DNA of 64,000 nucleotides. Origin: Candidozyma auris (lineage: Eukaryota; Ascomycota; Pichiomycetes; Serinales; Metschnikowiaceae). The stretch is from assembly GCF_003013715.1 (NCBI RefSeq), contig NC_072812.1:310001-374000 (forward strand). Reading direction: 5' to 3'. The notes beneath the pieces were generated by a model that had not been told where the DNA came from, did no database searches, and saw only the letters and a program-made list of their open reading frames with translations. Position 1 is the first letter of the stretch, and every line of letters begins with the position of its first letter. The translations under genes and the position numbers were made by a program. Of the stretch, positions 19,028 to 28,400 are shown piece by piece.

Positions 19028-20035
19028 ATGCCTTCACGCTCCAAATTTTATGATCCTTCCAAAGGTAAATACTTTAACCCAAAGGTAGATCGCCGTGTTG
19101 CAATCGTAACTGGCGGAAATTCAGGTATTGGCTGGTACACTGTGTTGCATCTCTACCTCCACGGCTACATCGTGTATATCGCAGGAAGAACCGAGAGCAA
19201 AGTCTTGAAGGCCATTGAAGATATTAAGAAGGAAGCAAACAAGCGTATTGATGCTTACTCCAAGGAGGAACAAGAAGAAAGACACTTGGGCTCCTTGACC
19301 TATATCTACTTCGACTGTCTTGATTTGAGTACTGTGGCTGCGTGCGCTAAGAACTTCGCAAAGAAAGAGGAGAAATTGGATCTTCTCATCAACAATGCCG
19401 GCTTAATGGGTGTGCCTTATGAGGAGACCAAGGACGGGTACGAAATTCAATACCAAGTTAACTTTGTGGCACCATTTTTGTTCACGTTGGAACTTTTACC
19501 CAATCTTAAAGCTGCAGTGACGAATGGTACCCCAAGGGTGATCATGCTACTGTCAATTGGCCACAGAGCATCTTACAAGTATTTTGATCCAACAAACAAG
19601 GTCAACTGTACGCCCAACTTCATGTACACTTGGGTGCGTTATGGTATCGCCAAGGTCGCTGAGATCCACTTTGCCAAAAAATTGGCAGAGCTTTACCCTA
19701 ACATATTGTCCTTCGCGGTCCACCCAGGGGTGATCATTGGAACAGAGCTTTACAACCACTGGAAGAACTTGCCAGTAATTGGTGGCTTTTACAAGGGAAG
19801 TTTGAATGTTGTTGGTAGAGTTGCAGGCGTAGGCCTTGAAGAGGGCAGCTTGGCCACTCTTAGGGTCGCATTCGACCCTGAGCTCGAGAATGAGAACGGT
19901 GCTTACTTAGAAACTGGAGGTGTCATTGCAAAACCTACAAGCGTGGCTACCACAAAGGATAATATTGAGAGAACGTGGGAGTACAATGTTGAAGAGCTCA
20001 GGAAAAAGGGGTTTTTGACCGCCTTTGAAGCGTAA
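19028..20035 (+). CDS. ENV9: Short-chain dehydrogenase/reductase, ENV9-like
   Basis: The protein has 335 aa from the ATG at 19028; in-frame extension upstream uses no ATG. It is a classical SDR Rossmann fold: VAIVTGGNSGIG (cofactor loop) near 25-36, AGRTESK after the second strand suggesting NADP(H) preference, LLINNAG, a catalytic-type Y-G-I-A-K tetrad pair and VHPGVIIGTEL. The leading FYDPSKGKYFNP and overall arrangement resemble S. cerevisiae Env9, a lipid-droplet oxidoreductase. In S. cerevisiae ENV9 (YOR246C) is next to DGA1 (YOR245C). DGA1 is about 9 kb away here, which supports the assignment. The substrate is unknown. Confidence 0.8.
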   Translation: MPSRSKFYDPSKGKYFNPKVDRRVAIVTGGNSGIGWYTVLHLYLHGYIVYIAGRTESKVLKAIEDIKKEANKRIDAYSKEEQEERHLGSLTYIYFDCLDLSTVAACAKNFAKKEEKLDLLINNAGLMGVPYEETKDGYEIQYQVNFVAPFLFTLELLPNLKAAVTNGTPRVIMLLSIGHRASYKYFDPTNKVNCTPNFMYTWVRYGIAKVAEIHFAKKLAELYPNILSFAVHPGVIIGTELYNHWKNLPVIGGFYKGSLNVVGRVAGVGLEEGSLATLRVAFDPELENENGAYLETGGVIAKPTSVATTKDNIERTWEYNVEELRKKGFLTAFEA

Positions 20036-20534
20036 GTCACTCGGAAGGACAATTGCCAGACAGTAACGTGAATGATTAAAGCTTATCCCTAAAATAGATG
20101 GGGGGTAGAAGAGATTTTACAGACACTGTATAGTTTTAGAGACTTGAAATCTAGATAAGTTTACTTACAAGCGTCCTAATTTGCCCATAAATTTGGTAGC
20201 AGATGTGCGTCAAAAATGTCTCCCCCAGTAGCGACATGGTGTGTAGCTGCGAAATGAAGAGTAGTGAGTTCTAACTAGTTATATCTTCGACAACAATCCG
20301 TAAAAAAAACAAAACTTCAAAGGCCATAGCTCAGACCACCTCCTTCATTTCAAGACTTTTACTAAAGGTCTTAAAAGAAGGTTCACCGGCTGCATTTTTG
20401 GAACAACTAAGAAAATAAGCGGCACCCTGTCTGTCTTTTGGAAAACACTTCAAGATAATCTGATAAGAATTTTACTATACTAGAAACCTTTTTGTTAACA
20501 CCACAAAACTCAGGACCTTCTGCTAATCACCACT
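20036..20534. other. Intergenic region ENV9-WD40 gene
   Basis: These 499 AT-rich bases lie between two plus-strand genes. I see no RNA gene or clear motif beyond A/T tracts. Confidence 0.5.
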
Positions 20535-22175
20535 ATGACTGTTGAGCTATCTCAAGAGCAAATATCCATGACCTCCGAAGGGCTTGGGGAGAGTGATGCA
20601 ATATATGAGGACTTTCTGACGGCGACCAACACTTCCCATGAATATGAACTTAATCTGCTGGAATCCTTGACTTTTCTCTATAATTTACTTTACGACGATA
20701 AGTCTACACTAACGAAAGCTGATATTCTTAGCATTCTCAACTCCCTCAAGGAGAGGGAAAACGAGTTGAGCTTTACCTTCAATGATTTATGGGGGTATAT
20801 GAATGTCCAGGGGGTTTGGATGCCCCCAAGTCTCCGAAGAAAGTTCTACACCGAAAGGTCGAGAGTCGGCCGCAACCTGTGGTTTCGCAATATGCCCAGC
20901 TCAAGGCAAGATGCCATCGAAGTAAGTATCGAAAGTCCTGATCTTTTAAGCAATCAACTAACAATATAGAACGTCAACCTACTATCGTTCCACACAAGGA
21001 CGGAGTTCTTCAAGTTTCAAACCTTTTACGGTAAGTTAAAGAATCACATTACCCACTTCCAACTACGAAATTTAGTTACATGTGGCGAAAACCTTCTGAA
21101 TGGCATATTCTATCCTTCTTCTTACTACCATGATGGAAACCTCCATACTGTCTCTCTGGATAACGCTATTTCGCATAATAGCCCCGAAAGCTTTCACAGT
21201 TTTTTCAAAATAAATCGACTCATGCCAGATGACGATGATCTCTCGTCGCGAGCCATGAAACTAGACTGTTTGGTAGACTCCAGACAACTACCGCTTAGCG
21301 CTAATAGTCGAATATCATCTTGTGCCAGCTCAAACAAATTTTTGGTAAATGGCACGTTCGAGGGCGGTTACATTTTGCTGGACATTTCCGACCCCCATGA
21401 TACAAAACTATTAGGGGAGTATACGCTCACTGGCTCCGCCGATGGTATAACAAATCACATAAGCATCAGCAAGGACGACAGAGAGCTTCTCATATCATCC
21501 AACGACAAGACGATACGGGTTATTGACCTTGCTCGAAATATCAAAAAATCGAGTTCCAAGATACCGCTAGCGGTGAATTGTCTGGCGAATAGTCCCACGA
21601 ACAAGAATCAATTTTTTATAATAGGAGATGATTCGAAAGCGTATATTATGGACCGAAGAATCCTTGGTAAGGACTTCAACCCATGCATTGTATTTTCCGG
21701 GCATAAGGATTACGGATTTGGATGTGACTGGTCCCCTCTAGATGAGAATCTCCTACTTACAGGTAATCAAGATGGAACCGTGAGACTTTGGGATCGAAGA
21801 AACCCACAAGAGAATTTATACTGTTGGAGCAGCTCTCTTGGCTCCCAGGCGTCTTCAGTTCTGGATGAGTTCTTAGGTGGACCGGTCAGAAACTGCAAAT
21901 TCAGTTATAATGGAACTCACATAGTATGGGCTGAGAGTTTGGACCACGTTGGAATTATTCAATTTTCGGATTTGAAAAAAGACTACGGGGATCTTCAATC
22001 AAGAGTTCAGTCCATCGATTTCATTGGGAAATGCATTGGCCTTAATATGTGTCCGGCGGATTCAGGGCAAGGAGAGGAGCTAATCATTGGCGTTAATGAC
22101 TGTCCCCTTGGTGGCATCCTTACTTATCAGCTTGAAGGGATAGATAAACCCCTAGATTTTGATTTTTCATTTTAA
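20535..22175 (+). CDS. WD40-repeat protein of unknown function, two short introns
   Basis: Exons are 20535-20921, 20970-21030 and 21076-22175, giving 515 aa. Exon 1 encodes an acidic N-terminus and the conserved-looking WMPPSLRRKFYTERSRVGRN and WFRNMPSSRQDA. Exon 2 adds NVNLLSFHTRTEFFKFQTFY, and exon 3 begins VTCGENLLNGIFYPSSYYHD. The C-terminal half forms WD40-like blades, including FSGHKDYGFGCDWSPLDENLLLTG followed by DGTVRLWDRR. This layout resembles a fungal family of uncharacterised WD-repeat proteins (S. pombe has one), for which I know no function. Both splice junctions preserve phase and join the conserved region. The stop at 22173-22175 lies 35 bases from convergent LTO1. Confidence 0.82.
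20922..20969 (+). other. Intron 1 of the WD40 gene (48 nt)
   Basis: The intron begins GTAAGT, has a branch-like AACTAAC at 20955-20962 and ends ATATAG. It is phase 0. If unspliced, the reading frame ends at the TAG that forms the intron's own 3' splice site. Confidence 0.8.
21031..21075 (+). other. Intron 2 of the WD40 gene (45 nt)
   Basis: The intron begins GTAAGT and ends TTTAG, with a weak branch candidate (AACTACG). It splits a Val codon after its first base. Removal is required to connect the reading frames. Confidence 0.78.
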
Positions 22176-22210
22176 TTTTTATGTTATAGATTGCAACAAA
22201 GGCTTATCGG

Positions 22211-22642
22211 TTACCACATCTCATCGACATTTTCAGACACTTGTAATGCACCACCCACCTCTTTTATCAAATTGTCTAGCTTAGCAATCTTCTCTGATGA
22301 CTTAGTAATGCTCGCTAGTACCCTTACCTTATTTCTAGCCTTCCCTATTGCAAGCTCGTATTTTGCGACCTCCTTGTCTCCATTCGTCAATGGGATGTCC
22401 TTGATGATGTCCTTAAGCTGGCTGAGGTGACCCTGGACTGCCTTCGATTGGTATTGCTCCCAACTCTCGACGAGCCCTTGAATGTAGCCAAGTACAAGAA
22501 ACCGTTGAAACCCTGTTTGTAGGCCATACGCTTTGCCCTCAAGAAAATTGTCTCTCACAGACTTCTCCTGACCCTCTGTAAAGCCCTCCTTATAAAATTC
22601 ATTCTCGAGATCGAGGACATCATCTAGTGTAATGTCGGCCAT
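22211..22642 (-). CDS. LTO1: Ribosome-biogenesis Fe-S adaptor LTO1
   Basis: The protein has 143 aa. The segment LENEFYKEGFTEGQ, then GLQTGFQRF, carries the spaced Gly residues typical of the Lto1/ORAOV1 family (the G-x3-G pattern). Lto1 with Yae1 helps insert the Fe-S cluster into the ABC protein Rli1, needed for ribosome maturation and recycling. Its position near ORC5 and POL2 matches S. cerevisiae, where LTO1 is YNL260C. Here it lies on the same strand as ORC5 rather than opposite. It shares a 92-base divergent promoter with LIN1. Confidence 0.9.
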   Translation of the reverse strand: MADITLDDVLDLENEFYKEGFTEGQEKSVRDNFLEGKAYGLQTGFQRFLVLGYIQGLVESWEQYQSKAVQGHLSQLKDIIKDIPLTNGDKEVAKYELAIGKARNKVRVLASITKSSEKIAKLDNLIKEVGGALQVSENVDEMW

Positions 22643-22734
22643 TTTATGGGGTACCTACTTCGATCTTCAGAAAAGTGCGATGCGAACCCTTCTCAGGCTA
22701 CCAGTCCACACTCCAATCACCAGTCAGAGTACTA
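22643..22734. promoter_or_regulatory. Very short LTO1/LIN1 bidirectional promoter
   Basis: Only 92 bases separate the divergent ATGs of LTO1 and LIN1, so both 5' leaders and any shared control elements must fit here or reach into the coding regions. No TATA box is obvious. Confidence 0.5.
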
Positions 22735-23892
22735 ATGTCAAGCGATGACGAAAGCGGCATAGAATATTATGGGCTGAAAAAGGGTAAATCTGAAGTACTC
22801 CTTGGGTTCAATTCGGATTCGGAGGCTGAGATCGATGATAGCGACTCGGAGAAGGAGGGAGATGACTCTCCGAAGGATGACGATAAAAATGATCCTAATG
22901 ATGAGACTCATGACACTGACGACGATGATATGTTTGCTAGTGGAGACGACGATCTGATTTCGGAAACCAAGTCTAGGAAGAAGTTCGACATGGACGAGTT
23001 CGAGAGAGAACAGGGTATTGGTAAATACGATGAAGAGAAGTTAATCGAGAGTAACGACGAGAAATTCAATCTCGTGGACGCTGAAGAGCAAAGAAGACAG
23101 CAAATATATTATGGCAATATCGAGGTACTTAAAAATGACACGGAAAGGCCGAAACAAGAAGTAACGATAGAGGCCTTCGATCTTCGAGAAGAGGCCGAGA
23201 AATTTGAGTTCGATAAGAATATGAACGTTGTTAGACAAAAGGATGACCTGCAAAAGGAAGAAGCATGGCTTATTGACGTGAATGCAGCTGATATAGAGAA
23301 AGCCAGGTTAGCTCAGGCAAAAAACCAAGCCCAAACAAAGATTAGGCCAACTAGATGCACAAAAGAGCTACTTACCGATTTGATAACGGCATTGGAGCCC
23401 TCAGAGACACCTTTGGAGGCTCTATCGAGACTAGCTCCGCAAAAGAAGGGGCGCAAGAGTAAAAATCTCTTGAAACATTTAGACGAAAAACTTCGAAAGC
23501 AACAGGTATACGAGATAACTGGCGCATGCGACGAACTAATGAACGACAAAGGATTTGCGAAGCTATTTGATTTGAGTCGAGAAGACTTGATGCGAATATA
23601 TAGACAAGAGACTGGCTCCGATTATAAGTTTGACAGAGGGCAAAAGAGGACTTTCGATGATGCTGAGATCGAGGACGATGAAACGGTGAATGTCATTGAC
23701 TATGGTCCCAAGATCTGGGAGTTCCGCTGGAAGGGTGACGACCAGGTCAACGGACCTTATTCATCGTATGAGATGAACTACTGGAAGGTCAACTACTTTA
23801 ATGATGATGTAATGATACGCAAAAAGGGTGAATCTGACTTCAGGAAGATAACAGCCGAGGATTTCGAGACACAAGCATCACCTCTCGACTAG
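22735..23892 (+). CDS. LIN1: GYF-domain U5 snRNP-associated protein LIN1
   Basis: The protein has 385 aa from ATG 22735 (MSSDDESG); the frame upstream starts only at a GTG. An acidic Asp/Glu/Ser-rich N-terminal third is followed by a helical middle with basic stretches. The C-terminus is a GYF domain near 335-385: IWEFRWKGDDQVNGPYSSYE, then M-x2-Y-W and an N-Y-F in place of G-Y-F. This is the CD2BP2/Snu40/Lin1 architecture. Lin1 associates with the U5 snRNP in pre-mRNA splicing and has been linked in yeast to cohesin and replication proteins. Its last 15 bases overlap the convergent end of ORC5. Confidence 0.88.
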   Translation: MSSDDESGIEYYGLKKGKSEVLLGFNSDSEAEIDDSDSEKEGDDSPKDDDKNDPNDETHDTDDDDMFASGDDDLISETKSRKKFDMDEFEREQGIGKYDEEKLIESNDEKFNLVDAEEQRRQQIYYGNIEVLKNDTERPKQEVTIEAFDLREEAEKFEFDKNMNVVRQKDDLQKEEAWLIDVNAADIEKARLAQAKNQAQTKIRPTRCTKELLTDLITALEPSETPLEALSRLAPQKKGRKSKNLLKHLDEKLRKQQVYEITGACDELMNDKGFAKLFDLSREDLMRIYRQETGSDYKFDRGQKRTFDDAEIEDDETVNVIDYGPKIWEFRWKGDDQVNGPYSSYEMNYWKVNYFNDDVMIRKKGESDFRKITAEDFETQASPLD

Positions 23893-25314
23893 ATAATTGT
23901 GTATAGGAAATTGAATTTCCCGACAAACATCCGCTATGACATTCCAACTAGTTGTACATTTCCAACGCGTTTTGGAGCTCAAAATGTCCAGAGCATAAGT
24001 TCGGTCAATTAAACCCAATGTGTTGAGCGTGGACAACTGGGTGTTCACATCAACTGACGGATTCAAAGTAAAGGTTGCAAATTCCTTATCCTTCCTTGCC
24101 AATTCTCGCTCACTCATGTCCTGATATAAATTGATGAACTCTTGACTATCGTGATTGAGAGTTTTTGACTCGTTTCTATAGATAACGGAAAGAATAGCCT
24201 TTAGTCTTTCGAGGTCAAAATGCCCAGCAGAGAGTAATCTCGAGTCTATTTGGCTCTTTGTGATGGATTTTTCTTTCGGGGCTCTTTGTCGTTTCTTAAT
24301 CAGCTTGATACGTGAGAATTGTTGTAGGTCATACTTCTGCTCCACATATGATGCCAAGTATGCCGCAATGAGTATAAACTTAGAATGATAAGGGAGATCT
24401 GCAACTGCAGAGACATCTTCAGAGGTTGCAGCTTCATCGGATCTGTAACCGTCGACCAAACTGTTAGTAATGATGTTGTCGTTTAGAAGCAGATTTTTCA
24501 AGTCTCGGTAAATTCTCACAATATCCAGTGGTTGACACCTTCCACTTTCTACCTGCTCAGCAAATTGAGGCCAAAGCTTTTCACATAAGTTCAACAATGA
24601 GACTACGTCCGAACCAGTGAAGTCATAATATAGATCAACAACAAGCTTGGCAAATGTGTTCCAGAATTGGCTGTTTGCATCCTCAGAGACATTAGCGAGC
24701 TTGAAAAGCTGCTTACACTGAACAATTCGAACCACTTCTTCCCGTTCATATGTTCGAAAGTATACCCTGGGTACAGAAAACGTCAGAATAACCTTGGGAT
24801 CATCGTGCGAGACAATGTATACCATGCTTAAGTTTCTGATACTGGAGTGCTCTTGAAGTTTAAGAAATGAGGCGAATAATTCGTCCGTAGGATCGCAACA
24901 CTCATCAAACCTATCAAGCACCAATACGTGAGACTCACTGTAGCCCGTTTCATTGAAAAATTGCTCCAACAGCATGAGGAAGTAGGCAAAGTTCTCGCAT
25001 AAGACTGATATTCTGGCAGCTTCTAGACCCTTGTACATATATCTCTGCTGATAATTGTTTAAATCGATGCCACTATCATTCTTGATGGTTTTTAGGCATC
25101 GCTGAAGGAGAAGCTTATGTGTGAGGCACTCGTCGCAATTGACATAAGAGGTGTTCACAGATAACAGGTCCAAGTACTTGCGAACAACATGCGTCTTTCC
25201 GGAAGATTTAAACCCTTTTATTATAACATTGGGGGAGGAAGTGCGGGCATCACCAGTGATAAAAGCTCGTAGAAGCTGCACCTCACTATCTCGGCCAATT
25301 ACTTGTGGAAGCAT
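23878..25314 (-). CDS. ORC5: Origin recognition complex subunit 5
   Basis: The protein has 478 aa, almost identical in length to S. cerevisiae Orc5 (479). An AAA+ ATPase domain carries Walker A GFKSSGKT near 34-41 and Walker B LVLDRFDE near 127. The segment SKFILIAAYLASYVEQKYD is the highly recognisable start of the Orc5 C-terminal domain; the winged-helix part ends in RWKCTTSWNVIADVCREIQF. Orc5 is an ATP-binding ORC subunit. It is transcribed in tandem with POL2, 118 bases downstream of the POL2 stop, the same arrangement as YNL262W-YNL261W in S. cerevisiae. Confidence 0.95.
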   Translation of the reverse strand: MLPQVIGRDSEVQLLRAFITGDARTSSPNVIIKGFKSSGKTHVVRKYLDLLSVNTSYVNCDECLTHKLLLQRCLKTIKNDSGIDLNNYQQRYMYKGLEAARISVLCENFAYFLMLLEQFFNETGYSESHVLVLDRFDECCDPTDELFASFLKLQEHSSIRNLSMVYIVSHDDPKVILTFSVPRVYFRTYEREEVVRIVQCKQLFKLANVSEDANSQFWNTFAKLVVDLYYDFTGSDVVSLLNLCEKLWPQFAEQVESGRCQPLDIVRIYRDLKNLLLNDNIITNSLVDGYRSDEAATSEDVSAVADLPYHSKFILIAAYLASYVEQKYDLQQFSRIKLIKKRQRAPKEKSITKSQIDSRLLSAGHFDLERLKAILSVIYRNESKTLNHDSQEFINLYQDMSERELARKDKEFATFTLNPSVDVNTQLSTLNTLGLIDRTYALDILSSKTRWKCTTSWNVIADVCREIQFPIHNYLVER

Positions 25315-25432
25315 TAGCTTCAGTTGAGTTTTAGGACATCAGGAAGTGTGAGGATCACCACCATCTGATGCGCGCACGAGAGTACCTACGATGTGAATAC
25401 AATGCAAATTAATTGATTCTTTCGTTTATCAT

Positions 25433-28400
25433 TTATGCAATTTCTTCAGTCAACGACCGTAGCATCTTGAAACCAAAATGAGCAGACACATTGCTGAAAA
25501 CTTTGAGACGATTTTTGATCTGTGCAAACTTGACGGTCTCGGTCCATCTGCCAGAGCACTTGCAGTACTCACTCATGTTGTCACTCCTGATAGAATGGCA
25601 CTTATTGCATTCGTAGTCTTGCGTCATGTATTTGAAGAGCAATATGTTAAGCTGCTTGATTAACTCCTCTTCCAAAAATACCTTGTTGTAAAATTTGCGA
25701 CAGTTTGGACATGTCCAAATGTCCTTCTCTTCATCTCTGCAGAAGTCAATATCACTCGAATAATTGCAGTAGTCACAAATAATGGTTGAGATCTTCATTG
25801 ATGCACTTGGATTTACGAAAAGACTTTCGGGGCAAAATTCTTTCACTTCAATTGCAGAAAGGAGGTCCTTCCTAAGCATTCGTACCTCCGTGTTCCGCTT
25901 ATTGGACAATGCAAACACGGCACATAAGAACTTAACCAACTCAAGGACTGGATTTTTCATTTCAAGATGTGATCCTGGATGCGTCGGAAATTCGTAGTCC
26001 TTCTTCATATCAGGGTTGAGGATTGATTCATTTTGACGACGATAGAGCTTCTCGATTCTTCTTAGGAGTGGTTTTCTCAATGCCTCCATAACCTCACTGG
26101 AAGTGAAGCTATTCTCATCTTCTTCAAATTCTTCAGATGCCGTATCTTGCTGGTATTGTCCCCGGAGAACGTGAGCCAATTGAGTGATTCGTTGCGTTCC
26201 CTTCTGGGTTCCTCCTAGCAAGTTCTCGCTTTTATGCTTAACGATTGCGTCCAAAAAGATAAACACCCAATCCTCAAAATCATTCTGAAAGATGACCGGT
26301 AAAAATTTCTTAATATGCCATTTACTTTTCGGATGCAAAGTCTGGACTTCGTCGTTCGTGATCCTTGTACAACAACGACCAGCATAGTTATACTCATCCA
26401 ACCAAATCAAGACGTCCCAGTATCGAGCAATTCTTAGATCGAGGAAGTTGAACAACGGTTTGGATCTCGTAGCATTCACCAAGTATTGACCAAAAGCATA
26501 TGAATTTTCAACGGATATTTTTGTTGTCTGGACAATTATCTTATAGCGAGATGCAAAAACCACGTTTACGTTCATACGTTTAAGCTCACCCACAAGCTGT
26601 AATAATGCTTTTGAAGTAAGGTTGTTTATGTGATTGTGCAAGCTGAAATCGTAGAGTTTAGAATCTGACAGATGCACCCAAGATACTAAGATACTCATCA
26701 TAGCATCTGCATTGACATTGCTTCCCACAGCATCATCCCACCAGCCCTTGACCATGGATTTGAGGATGTTCAAAGCAGCAGGACAAAATGCATCCTGCGC
26801 CATGGTAGATCCATTGTACTCAGGTCCAATAAGTGAGACGTCGTAGAGGTCAGTACCCTCAGCTTCGTTAATTAAAGAGCTTGTCAATATAGAATTAATA
26901 GTCAATGTGCCAATTTCGATTTCCAAGGATGCGGTCTCGTAAATCTCTGGATTGTTGATGGGAACAAAGTCATAATTTGTAATATCCCCCACTTTGTCGT
27001 TTTCGAATCCACCATGGTCTGGGTAAGGATTTTTCGACCACCATAGAATAATATTATTTTCATTGAGGCGCCTAGCAAATTCAATATCGATCAAGTAACC
27101 CATCTTTTCAACTTGCAAATTGCAAAGAGGCACTTTCCCGTAAGTAGCTAATGCGATCATATTTTTGAGCCACGACGCTACCAGGAGAAACTGATTCATT
27201 ATTCTCTTGGCTATCAAAGACTGCCAACTAAGAGCGGGAAGAGAGACCTCACTAACTTGCATCTTGACTGTTGGGAAGTCAATGCCCAGATCTAGCAATT
27301 CGAGGACCTTCTCACAGTATGGAGATTGGATTGTGAGCAAAGCTTTATTGCTCCTGCTTTCTTGAAACCCCCGCAATGTCTTATTGAGCCTTTTGTAAAG
27401 CGAAGACAGCGTATTGAAGTAACTCGTCTCGAACTTCATTTCAGGCTTATAGTCGAGAATGTTGTAAAGCTTGGAGACTTTGTCCCTCTTCACCTGATAA
27501 ACCTCCTTGTATATTTTTTCGAGATTCACACTCAACTCTTGAGCTCCACTTGATGGCTTCAATATCAGAATAGTAACATTCTCGTCCCATGAGTTGAAAA
27601 CAGCGAAGAATTCGTAGCTGTTGGTCATGATATGCAACAAGTAGACAATTTCTATGTTAAACCTCTTCAAGTAATTGTCCTTCTCGACATTTATCAAATC
27701 TTTTGAGCTGAAACCATTTTTCAAACATTTACCTAAGGCGCCAACCTTGGTATCATCGAAACGTACGGTGTTTCCCATTTCAATAATGGCTCTATCCATC
27801 GAGTCTATTTCAGATTCATAAATGCCCAACACTTTTGTATCATGAAGCAAACTGTCGACTTTGCTCATCTCATCGTTGTAGGTGGTTTCAGACATTGTGA
27901 GCTTGTAAAGGTTCTTAGTATCATGACCGTTCGGCGCAATTGCATTAGACTTTTCAATGTTAACGTGAGGAACAGTGAGTTTGTCTGGAAGAGCAGTCTT
28001 GAATGAGACGTAAAGTCTTTTGGGAATATGGAACATAAAAGACTGTACTTTTCCGCCAGCCACGACGTAAACTCTTAGAGCACCTGGATTGGCAGGATCT
28101 GGCTTATATTCGAGGATCTCCCAATCAGATCCTGCTAAGTTCTCAGCCCTCCGTCTGATCATGTTACCAACTGACGCACGGTGAGATGAATCAGAACTTT
28201 CTCCAAAAAGCTTTTTCCGGCGCTCTCTATTCTTTATTTGCACGGCCCATTTGGCTTTTTGGTACCTCAAAAAACCAACGTAATCTTCAGTCATTGATGG
28301 ACATGGTCCGTTTAATATAGAATTGTTACGCTCTTCTTCCTCTGCTTGCTGCATTTGAATCGCACGAGCATGCTTTCTTTTTCTGATGGCCACCTTGCCA

